Shown here piece after piece: positions 8,602 through 18,821 of a DNA stretch of 64,000 bases. Position 1 is the first letter of the stretch. Each line of letters starts with the position of its first letter. Below the pieces are notes generated by a model that saw only the letters and a program-made list of their open reading frames with translations, was not told where the DNA came from and ran no database searches. The translations under genes and the position numbers were made by a program. Source of the DNA: Spirochaetae bacterium HGW-Spirochaetae-3. Its GTDB lineage: Bacteria; Spirochaetota; Spirochaetia; Treponematales; UBA12059. The stretch spans positions 124,001 to 188,000 of the forward strand of contig PGXV01000009.1 in assembly GCA_002839315.1 (NCBI GenBank). The letters run 5' to 3'.

Positions 8602-9594
8602 CTAGAATTCCTTGCATAGCGATACGGTCGGGGCTACGGCCATGATGACGACGCTTCCCTCGAAGATAGCGACGAAGCGAAGGTCTCCGCCGAGGAAGAA
8701 GTCCTTGCCCAGCGGGAAGCCAGCCTGCAGTCCTGCGTCGCCGTACGGGACCGTCTTGGTCATGAGCCCCGAGTCTCCGGCGACGGTTATGAATGCCGCG
8801 CCTCCCGAGGCGCAGAACGACAGGCGTTGCGACTGGGCCGCGCCGACCCCGAGTTGCAGGTCGAGGCCGAGGGTGCTCAGATAGATATCGCCGCCCTCGA
8901 CGCCCTCGTTCAGGAAGGCGCGGGTCGTCGTGGCGCGGGGGCCGGCCGAGAGGCTCCAGGATGGCTGTAGGTAGAGTATCCCCGCGTCGAGCGAGGCTCC
9001 GGCCCCGAAGCGGGCGTACGACGAGAAGTCCCCTACGAAGTACAAGCCGCCCCCGTAGGCGAGCGCCTCGACCCTGCGCGTCTTCCTCGTCCTCATGGTG
9101 TCGGCCACGGTGATAAGGTCCGACGAGAAGAGCCCGCCTATATTCGTAGCGGCGTCGCTTCCCGCGGGGCGGTCGAGGGCGGCGAGCTCGAGGAGGCGTA
9201 GCAGCGCGTCGGATAGCTCGGCGTCGAAAGCGAGTCCTAGACTGAGCACCGCGTCGACGGTGGCCAAGGCGGCTCCGTCGCCCTGGGCGGCTACGAGCGA
9301 GAGGCGCACGTCCGCCGAAGATCCGCGGACCGCGTACTTGGTAGTCAGGATATAGTCGGCTCGGGGCGACGACGTGGCGCTCGAGTAGCCCATATCCGCG
9401 AGGGCGACGCCGGCCGTCAGGTACAGCACCGACTCGAGCTCGGCGTCGGGCCGCTCCGACGAGAAGCGCTGCACTATAAGGTCGTCCGCGGCGGCGAGGC
9501 CGGGGAACGCGTACAGGCACGCCAGCGCGAGGACGAGGTGAATAGCGAATCGTCGGGGTAGCGGACCTTGTTCCGCCTCGGTGCGCCGTTGCAT
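8602..9594 (-). CDS. Putative outer-membrane or periplasmic protein
   Basis: 330 residues with a signal peptide (about 15-36, ending AAADD). The first half of the mature protein resembles a soluble helper domain with a short-lived alternation of helices and strands. From about residue 190 it consists of alternating Gly- and aromatic-rich strands (YGGGLYFVGDF, SLDAGILYLQPSW, QAGFPLGKDFFLGGDL), as in a small beta barrel. Start taken at the ATG at 9594, which gives the better signal peptide; an upstream in-frame TTG at 9633 coincides with a TTGACA promoter hexamer. Operon with the lipoprotein gene that follows. Not assigned to a family. Confidence 0.6.
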   Translation of the reverse strand: MQRRTEAEQGPLPRRFAIHLVLALACLYAFPGLAAADDLIVQRFSSERPDAELESVLYLTAGVALADMGYSSATSSPRADYILTTKYAVRGSSADVRLSLVAAQGDGAALATVDAVLSLGLAFDAELSDALLRLLELAALDRPAGSDAATNIGGLFSSDLITVADTMRTRKTRRVEALAYGGGLYFVGDFSSYARFGAGASLDAGILYLQPSWSLSAGPRATTTRAFLNEGVEGGDIYLSTLGLDLQLGVGAAQSQRLSFCASGGAAFITVAGDSGLMTKTVPYGDAGLQAGFPLGKDFFLGGDLRFVAIFEGSVVIMAVAPTVSLCKEF

Positions 9595-9614
9595 TGCGCG
9601 ATGATACTCTTTCG

Positions 9615-9626
9615 GGAAGCGCTTCC
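9615..9626 (-). promoter_or_regulatory. 12-bp perfect palindrome in a promoter region
   Basis: GGAAGCGCTTCC lies just downstream of TTGACA (minus strand, 9633-9628) and about 20 bp before the start at 9594. Candidate operator for the envelope protein operon. Confidence 0.3.
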
Positions 9627-9659
9627 GTGTCAATGACGTGACGGAGCCCGAGCCTGAGG

Positions 9660-10820
9660 CTATTTTTTTCGCAGGAGCGCGGCGAAGGGATTGTAGGTGT
9701 CGCTTTCCGCCCCGCTTTCCAGGTACTTCTTCGCCGTTTCATCTTCCTCGAGCGAGGAGGCCTGCTTCAACGAAATCCTTTTTCCAGCGGCGTCGACGTT
9801 CAGGATCTGTACCGTGAGAAGCTGCCCGAGCTTTACGTTTACTCCCGAGTTACCGTACTTGCCCTCGCTCCGCATCGCCGAGACGTGGATAAGCCCGTCC
9901 AAGCCGCTTTCCAGCGAGACGAACGCGCCGAAATCGGTAACGCGGACTACCTTTCCGGTATGCTTCGATCCTTCGGGGTATTTCTCGAGCGCGTGATCCC
10001 ATGGATCCGCTTCCAGGTTCTTCGTGCTCAGCGAGATCCGCTCTTTTTCCCAGTCCATCTTGATTACGGTAGCTTCTATTTCCTGCCCGACCGTCAAGAC
10101 CGCGTTGATATCCTCGACGCGGGCCCTGCTGATCTCTGAAATGGGAAGCAACGCCTGAATCCCCTCGATATCGACGAAGGCCCCGAATTCCTGAATCGAC
10201 GATATCGACCCTTTGACGAGCATGCCTTCGCTAAGCGTTTTCTTCAATGCTTCTATTTTTTCTTTGCGGGTTTCTTCGTGTATCGCCCGGTTGGACACTA
10301 GTATATCGCGGCCGTTTGCCTTGAATTCCTGTATTTTAAAGGCGAGGCGCTTCCCGACGTAGACTTCCGCGTTTTCGGTCCGCCTTTGCCCCATCTGGGA
10401 AAAGGGGCAGAACGCACGGATCTCGCCAATCTTCACTTCGTATCCGCCCTTGATTTCTTTTTCGACGACGCCTTCGACGGGGATTCCGTTCCTGTACGCG
10501 CTTTCGAGCATCGCCGGGTCCGCTTTGTCTCCGCTGAGCCTGGTGGTGAAATTCATCTCCCCGTTCTTTGAATTGAGGAAATAGACTTTAACCGTATCGC
10601 CTTCCCTGACGGAGAGCTTCCCGTCCTGGTCCGCGAGTTCCGCCCGTTCGAGCACGCCTTCGCTCTTGCCGCTCAACTGCAGGAAGATAGAGTCCTTTGA
10701 AATGGAGACGATTTGCGTTTCCACCATTTGCCCGGGCCGCAAGCGTTCCATCCTGGTAAGGGTGCTTTCAAAAAGGGACGCGAAATCGCTAGTGGTTTTA
10801 TCGTTATCGTGTTGCTTCAT
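9660..10820 (-). CDS. S1 RNA-binding domain protein (ribosomal protein S1-like)
   Basis: 386 residues made of four S1 (OB-fold) repeats at about 30-100, 115-185, 198-270 and 285-355, seen from repeated patterns such as GSISSIQEFGAFVDIEG and GKVVRVTDFGAFVSLESG. S1 proteins bind single-stranded mRNA and help initiation on the 30S subunit. With four repeats it is shorter than the six-repeat enterobacterial S1 and may be the main S1 or an accessory homologue. Good GGGGAG ribosome site before the ATG at 10820. It lies downstream of groEL on the same strand, but a strong terminator separates them. Confidence 0.85.
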   Translation of the reverse strand: MKQHDNDKTTSDFASLFESTLTRMERLRPGQMVETQIVSISKDSIFLQLSGKSEGVLERAELADQDGKLSVREGDTVKVYFLNSKNGEMNFTTRLSGDKADPAMLESAYRNGIPVEGVVEKEIKGGYEVKIGEIRAFCPFSQMGQRRTENAEVYVGKRLAFKIQEFKANGRDILVSNRAIHEETRKEKIEALKKTLSEGMLVKGSISSIQEFGAFVDIEGIQALLPISEISRARVEDINAVLTVGQEIEATVIKMDWEKERISLSTKNLEADPWDHALEKYPEGSKHTGKVVRVTDFGAFVSLESGLDGLIHVSAMRSEGKYGNSGVNVKLGQLLTVQILNVDAAGKRISLKQASSLEEDETAKKYLESGAESDTYNPFAALLRKK

Positions 10821-10940
10821 GCGTTATCTCCCCGATAGCGAGCAGTATAGCAGGAAATCGCTTGCCGGATCAGGCCCCCGTGAGCGCTACGCGCCCGCGC
10901 CGCGGCCGATCAGTCGCATGGGCGTCATGGGCGGCGCAAT

Positions 10941-10972
10941 AAACAAAAGCCGCGCCTCTTGCGAGGCGCGGC
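10941..10972 (-). terminator. Intrinsic terminator of groEL
   Basis: Perfect 10-bp stem GCCGCGCCTC/GAGGCGCGGC with a 4-nt loop (10949-10972), followed on the minus strand by TTTTGTTT. Confidence 0.8.
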
Positions 10973-10998
10973 CGCATTAGCGTATATCAGCGCTGGAT

Positions 10999-12837
<1,839 letters not shown>

Positions 12838-12894
12838 TCAACGCTAAAAAGACGAAATACGCCGTCGGCGGTATCCCGAACCGCGTCGGATCGC

Positions 12895-12900
12895 TATAAT
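12895..12900 (+). promoter_or_regulatory. -10 box of the RluA-family gene
   Basis: Consensus TATAAT ends 8 nt before the ATG at 12909 and no ribosome binding site lies between, so the mRNA would be leaderless. No clear -35 is seen. Confidence 0.5.
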
Positions 12901-12908
12901 AGTAGCCT

Positions 12909-13622
12909 ATGAACGAAGAAATAACGGTTCTCCATGAAGATGATTCGCTGCTCGCCGTCAACAAACCGTCGGGTATCCTGTCCGCGCCGGATCGCTACGA
13001 ACCCGACGCGAGGGCGGTCTCGCGGGAGCTCGGGATGGAACGGGGCCGACTATGGCCGGTCCATCGCCTGGACGGGGATACGAGCGGCGTCCTCCTGTTC
13101 GCCCGCGACGAGGAGACGTACCGGGCGCTGTCCGTCCTCTTCGAGGAGCGCGAGGTCGAGTCGACGTACCATACGGTCGTAACCGGCCGGCCGTCGTGGA
13201 CCGAGACGGCGTGCGAATTCTCGCTGACCCAGGACGGGGACCGGATGCACCGGACCATCATCGACGGGGCCGGCAAGCCGTCCGTCACCGATTTTACCGT
13301 GCTCGGCTGCCACTCCAAGATGGCCATCGTCGAGGCGCGACCCAGGACGAACCGCGTCCATCAGGTACGCGTCCATCTGGCGGCTCTGGGCTATCCTGTC
13401 GCCTGCGACCCGCTCTACGGCGACGGCAAGCCCGTGTTCCTGTCGAAAATCAAGCGGCGATGGAAGGGCGACGACTCGAAGGAACGTCCGTTGATATCCC
13501 GAACCGCGATACACGCGTTTTCCATCAAGTTCGTCCATCCGTCGACCGGGACCCCGATTCTCATCGAGGCGCCGTATCCTAAGGACTTCAAGGCGCTCGT
13601 CGTGCAGTTGCGCAAGATGTAG
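12909..13622 (+). CDS. RluA-family RNA pseudouridine synthase
   Basis: 237 residues. Converts uridine to pseudouridine in rRNA or tRNA. The catalytic motif HRLDGDTSG (about 52-60) carries the nucleophilic Asp; TNRVHQVRVHLAALGYPVACDPLYG matches the family C-terminal core in two parts. There is no N-terminal S4 domain, so it resembles the short RluA/TruC-like forms rather than RluD. The second family member in this window (50285) does have S4. Target site not predictable. Transcription appears to start at or next to the ATG. It is divergent from groEL, with 245 bp between the starts. Confidence 0.88.
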   Translation: MNEEITVLHEDDSLLAVNKPSGILSAPDRYEPDARAVSRELGMERGRLWPVHRLDGDTSGVLLFARDEETYRALSVLFEEREVESTYHTVVTGRPSWTETACEFSLTQDGDRMHRTIIDGAGKPSVTDFTVLGCHSKMAIVEARPRTNRVHQVRVHLAALGYPVACDPLYGDGKPVFLSKIKRRWKGDDSKERPLISRTAIHAFSIKFVHPSTGTPILIEAPYPKDFKALVVQLRKM

Positions 13623-13654
13623 GCTCGTCTCGCACGCTCGCCCGAGCGGCGTGC

Positions 13655-13683
13655 TTGTCCTTCGCGCGGCTTGTCTATATCCT
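13655..13683 (+). promoter_or_regulatory. Promoter of the FKBP lipoprotein gene
   Basis: TTGTCC (13655-13660), 17-nt spacer, TATCCT (13678-13683). The -10 sits inside a GTCTA-TATCC-TAGAC inverted repeat (13673-13687). Confidence 0.45.
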
Positions 13684-13686
13684 AGA

Positions 13687-13724
13687 CCGAGCCCCTGTAG
13701 CGGGCTCGGCGCGCTTTGCGCGCC
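13687..13724 (+). promoter_or_regulatory. Two overlapping hairpins in the FKBP leader
   Basis: CCGAGCCC/GGGCTCGG (13687-13709) and GGCGCGC/GCGCGCC (13708-13724) share two bases, so they could only partly coexist. No U tract follows, so a 5'-UTR structure is more likely than a terminator. Confidence 0.4.
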
Positions 13725-13750
13725 TATCCAGCAATCCTTTCGGAAGTATC

Positions 13751-14449
13751 ATGAAGAAGACCGTACTTGTAGCCGCCGCCATCGCGGCGATTTCCTTCTC
13801 CATCGTTTCATGCGGCGCCAAGGACGGCGCCAAGGACGCCGCGACCGGCTCAAAGGCGGACGTGTCCTACGCCTTCGGCGTCGCGATCGGTTCCAGCCTC
13901 AAGGATACCGGCGTAGAGATCGACTACGCCAAGTTCGTCGACGGCATGAAGGACGTCATCGAGAAGGACAAGCCCTCCATTACCATGGAAGACGCCCAGA
14001 TGACCATCCAGGCCGCCATCATGCAGGCCATGCAGGCCGTCGCCGCGAGGAACTCCGAGGCCGAGGCCGCGTTCCTCGCCGAGAACGGCAAGAAGGCCGG
14101 CGTTACCACGACCGCAAGCGGTCTGCAGTACGAGGTGATAAAGGACGGCACGGGTTCCAAGCCCACGCTGGCCGACACCGTTCGCGTTAATTACGTCGGT
14201 ACCTTCATCGACGGCAAGCAGTTCGACAGCTCCGCCGAATCGGAGGAGCCGGTCGTATTCCCCGTGGCGATGGTCATACCCGGCTGGGTCGAGGGAATAC
14301 AGCTGATGCCCGTCGGCTCGAAGTACAAGTTCTATATACCGTCCATGCTGGCCTACGGCGAGCAGGGGTCGCAGGGCGGTATCGAGCCTAACAAGACGCT
14401 CATATTCGAGGTCGAGCTGCTCGCTATCGAGCCCCCCGCGGCCGAATGA
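13751..14449 (+). CDS. FKBP-type peptidyl-prolyl isomerase lipoprotein
   Basis: 232 residues. Lipoprotein signal MKKTVLVAAAIAAISFSIVSC with Cys as the new N-terminus, then a helical N-terminal dimerisation part (about 30-115) as in Mip/FkpA proteins. The FKBP domain (about 125-230) shows TVRVNYVGTFIDGKQFDSS, VIPGWVEGIQLMPVGSKYKF and IPSMLAYGEQG. It isomerises X-Pro bonds and assists folding of envelope proteins, anchored in the periplasm or outer membrane. Start chosen at 13751 because it gives the signal peptide; the upstream extension reads through the promoter and leader hairpins. Single gene. Confidence 0.9.
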   Translation: MKKTVLVAAAIAAISFSIVSCGAKDGAKDAATGSKADVSYAFGVAIGSSLKDTGVEIDYAKFVDGMKDVIEKDKPSITMEDAQMTIQAAIMQAMQAVAARNSEAEAAFLAENGKKAGVTTTASGLQYEVIKDGTGSKPTLADTVRVNYVGTFIDGKQFDSSAESEEPVVFPVAMVIPGWVEGIQLMPVGSKYKFYIPSMLAYGEQGSQGGIEPNKTLIFEVELLAIEPPAAE

Positions 14450-14487
14450 CGGCGAGGCGACCCGCTGGAACCTTTCCTGGGGTCGCC

Positions 14488-15210
14488 TTACAGCCTGAAT
14501 ATCTTCCGTAGATCGGCGCCGCGCAGGACCCTGCCGTGCAGGTAGAACAGGAAAATGGCTACCGGTACTAAGGCGAGCGCGGCTACGATCGACCAGTATG
14601 GTCGCACGCTGGTGCGTAGGCCTAGTCGAATTATGGCCTCGAGCGCGATCAGGTAGAAGGCCAGTCCGAGAGCGCCTATGCCGAGGGTGTTCAATCCCTT
14701 TATCGACCTCGCCCGTATGACCGCGGCCGTCGCGAAGATGGCCGCGTAGCTCACCAGCGTTATCGGCGCGCCGAGCGTTAGCGACCAGCCGATACTCCCG
14801 TCCATCACGTCCAGGGCGAACAGGAACGCGACTCCGGCCGTACCGATCGCCGTCAACCACGCCTTGGGCCTGCCGTACAGCACGAGCGGCGCTATCGATG
14901 CGATCCACCCGAGCGCGATCGACGCGACCGCGTAGCGCGACCATCCCAGATGGGCGTCGGGTAACAGGTCGACGAGGAACAGCGCGGCGCTCGCCAGGCA
15001 GCCGGCCAGGGATAGGAGCTCGACGGCGATTCGCCTGCGTTCCGCCCGGGATAGCCGATAGGTATCCTCGGGGTCGATGATGTGCTGCGGGTATGGCCCG
15101 CTACCTCTCTTGGGCGTCGGCGCTTCGAGGCTCTGTATCGGGGCCGCGCACAGCGGGCAGGCCTCGACTCCTTCGTCCGCCTCGACGCCGCACCTACTAC
15201 AATACGGCAT
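14488..15210 (-). CDS. Zinc-ribbon multi-pass membrane protein (DUF6320-like)
   Basis: 240 residues. N-terminal zinc ribbon (CSRCGVEADEG...CPLC, residues 4-21), a Pro-rich linker, then about six membrane helices between residues 65 and 230. The start overlaps the end of the condensation-domain gene by 14 bp, so the two are translated together. I associate this zinc-ribbon/six-helix form (DUF6320) with alcohol acetyltransferase-like partners; the link is from memory. Role unknown, perhaps membrane anchoring or lipid modification with its partner. Confidence 0.65.
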   Translation of the reverse strand: MPYCSRCGVEADEGVEACPLCAAPIQSLEAPTPKRGSGPYPQHIIDPEDTYRLSRAERRRIAVELLSLAGCLASAALFLVDLLPDAHLGWSRYAVASIALGWIASIAPLVLYGRPKAWLTAIGTAGVAFLFALDVMDGSIGWSLTLGAPITLVSYAAIFATAAVIRARSIKGLNTLGIGALGLAFYLIALEAIIRLGLRTSVRPYWSIVAALALVPVAIFLFYLHGRVLRGADLRKIFRL

Positions 15211-16582
15211 TCGTATGTTCCTTTCCGTGGCCGAGGGGCAGGTTCGACTCGACCTTGACCCGGAGCCCGTCCTTGACGAGGCGCGTGAAGAACGCGCGCT
15301 CCAGATCGTTTCGCTCTATGACGCTGCCGAAGCTGACGGACAGCGAGTCTCGATGGCTGAGTATGCCGGCTACGGTCTTGAGGCCCGGCGTCGACGGCAG
15401 GATCACGTCGATGCGCTTCACCCTGTCCGCGAACGATTCGGGTAGCTTGGCCTGCCCGACGTTGGTCGACAGGCTCGTGTATAGGTTCTCTCCGTGCGTC
15501 TTGTAGACGGCGCGCATCATGGGATTCTTTATCGCCAACGGTATGATCCTGATAAAAGGGTTCTTGGTAGTCGTCACGTTCCGCGTGATGGTGCGCCGCA
15601 GTTCCTTGGGATCGAACGCCAGCGTCATCATCGCCTTCACGCGGGTCACGATCTCGCCGAATTCGTAATGACCGAGCCTCGTGTCCAGGTCCGGTAGCGC
15701 GTAGAGGCTGAAGTTGCGCAGCGTCCTCGACGGGAAGAAGTTGCGTAGGTTGGCGGGTACCTGCAATCGGAGTTTCTTCCGCTTCCGCCTGTCGGCGCAC
15801 TGGGGGTCGGCGTCCTGGACGTCCTGGAGCGCCGCCAGGTACACCGACGACAGGTAGACGGTCAGCGTCGCGCCGTGCGTCTTGGCCTTCGCGAGCGCGG
15901 CGGACAGCGATAGCTCGCCGGTCGTAACGCGCATGGTATGGATCGGTAGAGCCATCCCGGGCAGGTGCCACGCCGATTTGCCCCTCGTCGGCTTGGGCGC
16001 CCCGGGCGTCGCGTAGCGCGAGAAGGCGTCCTCCCACTCGTAGTCCTCGGGCGCGCCGGCGGGATCGAGCACGCCGTCTCCGTAGGGCGTCGGGATGCCC
16101 TGTAGCCGATAGTATTCCGCCAGCAGCGTCCTGAAGAATATGAGGGCGCCGTACCCGTCCGTAAGGATGTGGCACATCTCGAGGGCGACGCGGTTCTCGT
16201 GCGTCCTGACTCGATACAGGTACACGCCGCGCCGTTTCGTCGACAGCTTCTGCATAGGGAATTTCGAGTCCTGGGCTATCCGCTGCGGCTGGTCGTTGCG
16301 CTCGAAGAAGAACCAGAAGAACCCTTTCCGCAGTTCCGTCTGAAAGTACGGGAAGCGCGGCCTGACGGTATCGAGGGCGGTCTGGAGTAGCTCGGTGTCT
16401 ACCGGTTCGTCGAGCGTCGCCTGTATTCTATAGTATGCGCTTACCCTGTCGGACAGGATTGGCGGATATATCAGGGCCGCGTGGTCGAGCGCGTACCAGG
16501 GATGAGCGTCCGAGTGCGCACGCTCGTGCGAGTACGCACGCTCGTGCGTCGGTGGAGCTGAATTCGGCCTTTTCTTCGTCAT
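15197..16582 (-). CDS. Condensation/acyltransferase-like protein
   Basis: 461 residues with the fold signature of chloramphenicol acetyltransferase/condensation enzymes: EMCHILTDGYGA holds the HxxxDG active-site motif (about residue 150), and a late SLSVSFGSV-type strand region matches DFGWG-like segments weakly. It likely transfers an acyl group onto an alcohol or amine, as alcohol acetyltransferases or lipid-modifying homologues do. Residues 11-25 contain a short tandem repeat (HERAYSHERAHS). Start set at 16582; a longer reading from 16636 lacks support. TACACT lies 8 nt before the ATG with no ribosome site, so it may be leaderless. Operon with the DUF6320-like gene. Confidence 0.7.
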   Translation of the reverse strand: MTKKRPNSAPPTHERAYSHERAHSDAHPWYALDHAALIYPPILSDRVSAYYRIQATLDEPVDTELLQTALDTVRPRFPYFQTELRKGFFWFFFERNDQPQRIAQDSKFPMQKLSTKRRGVYLYRVRTHENRVALEMCHILTDGYGALIFFRTLLAEYYRLQGIPTPYGDGVLDPAGAPEDYEWEDAFSRYATPGAPKPTRGKSAWHLPGMALPIHTMRVTTGELSLSAALAKAKTHGATLTVYLSSVYLAALQDVQDADPQCADRRKRKKLRLQVPANLRNFFPSRTLRNFSLYALPDLDTRLGHYEFGEIVTRVKAMMTLAFDPKELRRTITRNVTTTKNPFIRIIPLAIKNPMMRAVYKTHGENLYTSLSTNVGQAKLPESFADRVKRIDVILPSTPGLKTVAGILSHRDSLSVSFGSVIERNDLERAFFTRLVKDGLRVKVESNLPLGHGKEHTNAVL

Positions 16583-16583
16583 C

Positions 16584-16612
16584 AGAGTCGAGTGTAGCGA
16601 TAAATCGACTCT
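16584..16612 (-). promoter_or_regulatory. 8-bp-arm inverted repeat framing a -10 box
   Basis: AGAGTCGA (16584-16591) and TCGACTCT (16605-16612) flank the TACACT element of the condensation-domain operon and end 1 bp from the ATG. Candidate operator, or a 5' hairpin. Confidence 0.4.
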
Positions 16613-16675
16613 TTGGACATGGCATGAGCCCCCCAACTATGCAAACCGGGCGATAAACGTCACAATGGTATACAC

Positions 16676-17503
16676 ATGATAGACTTGCATACGCATTCTA
16701 CGGCCAGCGACGGGGCGCTATCTCCCTCTGCCCTCGTCGAGAAGGCCGTTTCGAGCGGGCTTACAGCCCTGGCGCTGACGGACCACGACTCGCTCGACGG
16801 ACTGGTCGAGGCCGGGGGCGCCGCGAGTCGCGCGGGGATACGCTTCGTTCCGGGCATCGAGATAGAGATTGCCTTCGAGCCTGGCGAGTTCCACCTGCTC
16901 GGGCTCGACCTCGTGGATATCAAGGATCCGCTTCGCGCGGCCGCGACCCGCCTCGCCGCCTCCCGCGAGGATCGCAACCGCGCCGTCGTCGACCTGCTAC
17001 GCGCCGACGACGTCGATATCGACTACGGGGAACTACGGGCCCTGGCCGGGACCGGGATGATAGGTCGGCCCCATATCGCCGAGCTCCTGGTCTCCAAGCG
17101 GGTCGTCAGGACCAAGCAGGCCGCGTTCGACAAGTACCTGGCCAAGGGGCGACCGTATTACGTGCGCAAGGCGTGCATCGAGCTGCCCGAGGCGATACGC
17201 GTAGTGCGCGACTCGGGCGGCCTCGCCTTCGTGGCCCACCCGATGTCGCTGTTCGCCAGCTGGAAGCGGCTCCGTTCGCTTTTCGAGGAATGGAAAGAAC
17301 TGGGCATAGACGGAATAGAGGCCTGGCATCCGACGGCGCGGCTCGTCGATTGTACGCGGCTTGACGCGATGGCCCGCGAATTCGGGTTTCGCGTCAGCGC
17401 GGGTAGCGACTACCACGGCGCCGTGCGTCCGGACCGTCGCCTCGGGCATACCGCCGGCAATCGCCCGATAGGCGAGGAATTCCTGGCTTGCCTGGACCGG
17501 TAA
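16676..17503 (+). CDS. PHP-domain phosphoesterase (RNase AM / YciV-like)
   Basis: 275 residues. Metal-dependent phosphoesterase of the PHP family, whose close relatives remove 5' nucleotides from short RNAs or hydrolyse 3',5'-nucleoside bisphosphates. Motifs: DLHTHSTASDG (residues 3-13), LTDHDS (about 34-39), GIEIEI (about 61), FVAHPM (about 186) and GSDYHG (about 241), together giving the trinuclear metal site. Length matches the family. It is convergent with the zinc-ribbon gene and separated from it by the heptad repeat. Start at 16676 lacks a ribosome site. Confidence 0.87.
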   Translation: MIDLHTHSTASDGALSPSALVEKAVSSGLTALALTDHDSLDGLVEAGGAASRAGIRFVPGIEIEIAFEPGEFHLLGLDLVDIKDPLRAAATRLAASREDRNRAVVDLLRADDVDIDYGELRALAGTGMIGRPHIAELLVSKRVVRTKQAAFDKYLAKGRPYYVRKACIELPEAIRVVRDSGGLAFVAHPMSLFASWKRLRSLFEEWKELGIDGIEAWHPTARLVDCTRLDAMAREFGFRVSAGSDYHGAVRPDRRLGHTAGNRPIGEEFLACLDR

Positions 17504-17513
17504 GTCCCGTGAG

Positions 17514-17593
17514 TAATCTGTGATCTGTGATCTGTGATCTGTGATCAAGATAGCGTATCTTCCACTGATTACTGATTACTGATTACTGATTAC
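17514..17593. repeat. Heptad repeat element, copy 1
   Basis: Four TGATCTG-type heptads on the left, a perfect AAGATA-GCG-TATCTT palindrome in the centre (17547-17561), and four TGATTAC heptads on the right. The arms are partly complementary, so a long imperfect hairpin can form. It lies between the 3' ends of convergent genes. A degenerate copy with the same core lies at 38947-39008. Confidence 0.8.
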
Positions 17594-17607
17594 TTCTCCT
17601 TTCGCGC

Positions 17608-18033
17608 TTACCCCCGCCTGCAGCCTGAGCAGCCCAGTACGTGGACGTGGCGATGGCCGGGTTTCTCGAAGTAGCGCGCAAGGAGGTAGCCGTCGCGCGG
17701 TACGATCTTCTCGCAGACGGGGCAGACCCTGCGGTACTCGGTGTTCTCAGGCCAGCAGTATGGGCAACCGTAGATCTGCATGACCTTGTCGGGTCCGGAA
17801 CTCTTGAAAACTTTCGACTTGACGAGGGCGCCGGGGCCCAGTTTCTCTCCGCAGACGGGGCAGCTCCTGACGCCGACGCCCTTCTCCCGCATCTCGCCCC
17901 GCCCGTCCGGGACGAAGCGCGGGCTGGTCCTCTCCTTGCGCTCCGCGTACGGGCGGTAGAGGAGGGCCCAGAACAGCCAGAGGAGCACGGCGCCGATGGA
18001 GGCGAGTATCGTCGCGAAGATGAGATCGTCCAT
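17608..18033 (-). CDS. Small membrane protein with two zinc ribbons
   Basis: 141 residues. One membrane helix (about 5-27), a basic linker, then cysteine pairs CPVCGEKL, CPYC, CPVCEKI and CSGC, which would bind two zinc ions on the cytoplasmic side. No family recognised. Start set at 18033 by the membrane helix; the longer frame to 18231 overlaps the divergent rsmI. TATACT ends 6 nt before the ATG with no ribosome site, consistent with a leaderless mRNA. It is divergent from rsmI with 55 bp between starts. Confidence 0.7.
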   Translation of the reverse strand: MDDLIFATILASIGAVLLWLFWALLYRPYAERKERTSPRFVPDGRGEMREKGVGVRSCPVCGEKLGPGALVKSKVFKSSGPDKVMQIYGCPYCWPENTEYRRVCPVCEKIVPRDGYLLARYFEKPGHRHVHVLGCSGCRRG

Positions 18034-18053
18034 CTGCGCAGTATAGCACGACG

Positions 18054-18082
18054 TTGACGATCGCGGTCGCTCCGGCCATACT
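18054..18082 (+). promoter_or_regulatory. rsmI promoter
   Basis: TTGACG (18054-18059), 17-nt spacer, CATACT (18077-18082); the ATG is 7 nt downstream, preceded only by AGGGGA. Confidence 0.45.
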
Positions 18083-18088
18083 AGGGGA

Positions 18089-18769
18089 ATGTCTACGCTA
18101 TTCATGGTCGCGACGCCGATCGGCAACCTCGAGGATATAACGATACGCGCCGTCAGGGTGCTCGGCGAGGTCGACGCCGTCGCTTGCGAGGATACCCGGC
18201 ATACGCTCAAGCTGCTCAACCACCTGAACATCCGGAAACAGCTCGTCGCGTGCTACGCGTACGAGGAGGAGAAGGGGTCCGCGCGCATCCTCGGTCTCCT
18301 CGAGCAAGGCAAGAACGTCGCCTACTGCTCGGATGCGGGCACTCCCTGCCTCTCCGACCCGGGCATCCTCGCGGCGGCCCGCGCTCGGGAGGCCGGCCAC
18401 GATGTCGTGCCGATACCGGGCCCCAGCGCGTTCGCGGCGCTCGTCTCCGCTTCGGGCATCTTCTACAAGGCCGTTACCTTCGACGGGTTCCCGTCGCCCA
18501 AGCCCGGTAGGCGCCGTTCCAGGGCCGCGGAGCTCATGTCGCGCCAGGAAGCCTTCATCATGTACGAATCGCCTCATAGGATAGTCAAACTCCTGACGGA
18601 TATTGCCGATATTGATCCTGAGAGGCGCCTGTGCGTCGGCCGGGAGATGACGAAGATCCACGAGGAATTCCTCGTGGGGACGGCGGTCGAGGTCAGGGAC
18701 GCGCTCGCGGCGAGACCGGAGGTCAAGGGCGAGATCGCGCTACTTGTGTCCGGCGCTAAAAAGGGTTAA
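18089..18769 (+). CDS. rsmI: 16S rRNA 2'-O-ribose C1402 methyltransferase RsmI
   Basis: 226 residues. Methylates the ribose of C1402 in the 16S decoding centre, using SAM. Family motifs: VATPIGNLEDIT (7-18), ACEDTRHTLKLLNHL (32-46), SDAGTPCLSDPG (80-91) and IPGPSAFAALV. It is shorter at the C-terminus than E. coli RsmI (286 residues), lacking the extra C-terminal domain, which many homologues also lack. The start is nearly leaderless. FlgM follows 52 bp downstream on the same strand and may be co-transcribed. Confidence 0.93.
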   Translation: MSTLFMVATPIGNLEDITIRAVRVLGEVDAVACEDTRHTLKLLNHLNIRKQLVACYAYEEEKGSARILGLLEQGKNVAYCSDAGTPCLSDPGILAAARAREAGHDVVPIPGPSAFAALVSASGIFYKAVTFDGFPSPKPGRRRSRAAELMSRQEAFIMYESPHRIVKLLTDIADIDPERRLCVGREMTKIHEEFLVGTAVEVRDALAARPEVKGEIALLVSGAKKG

Positions 18770-18821
18770 ACTAATCCAGAGGCGTTGCCGATATTGACTA
18801 TGTGAAAGGCAGGGGCCACCG

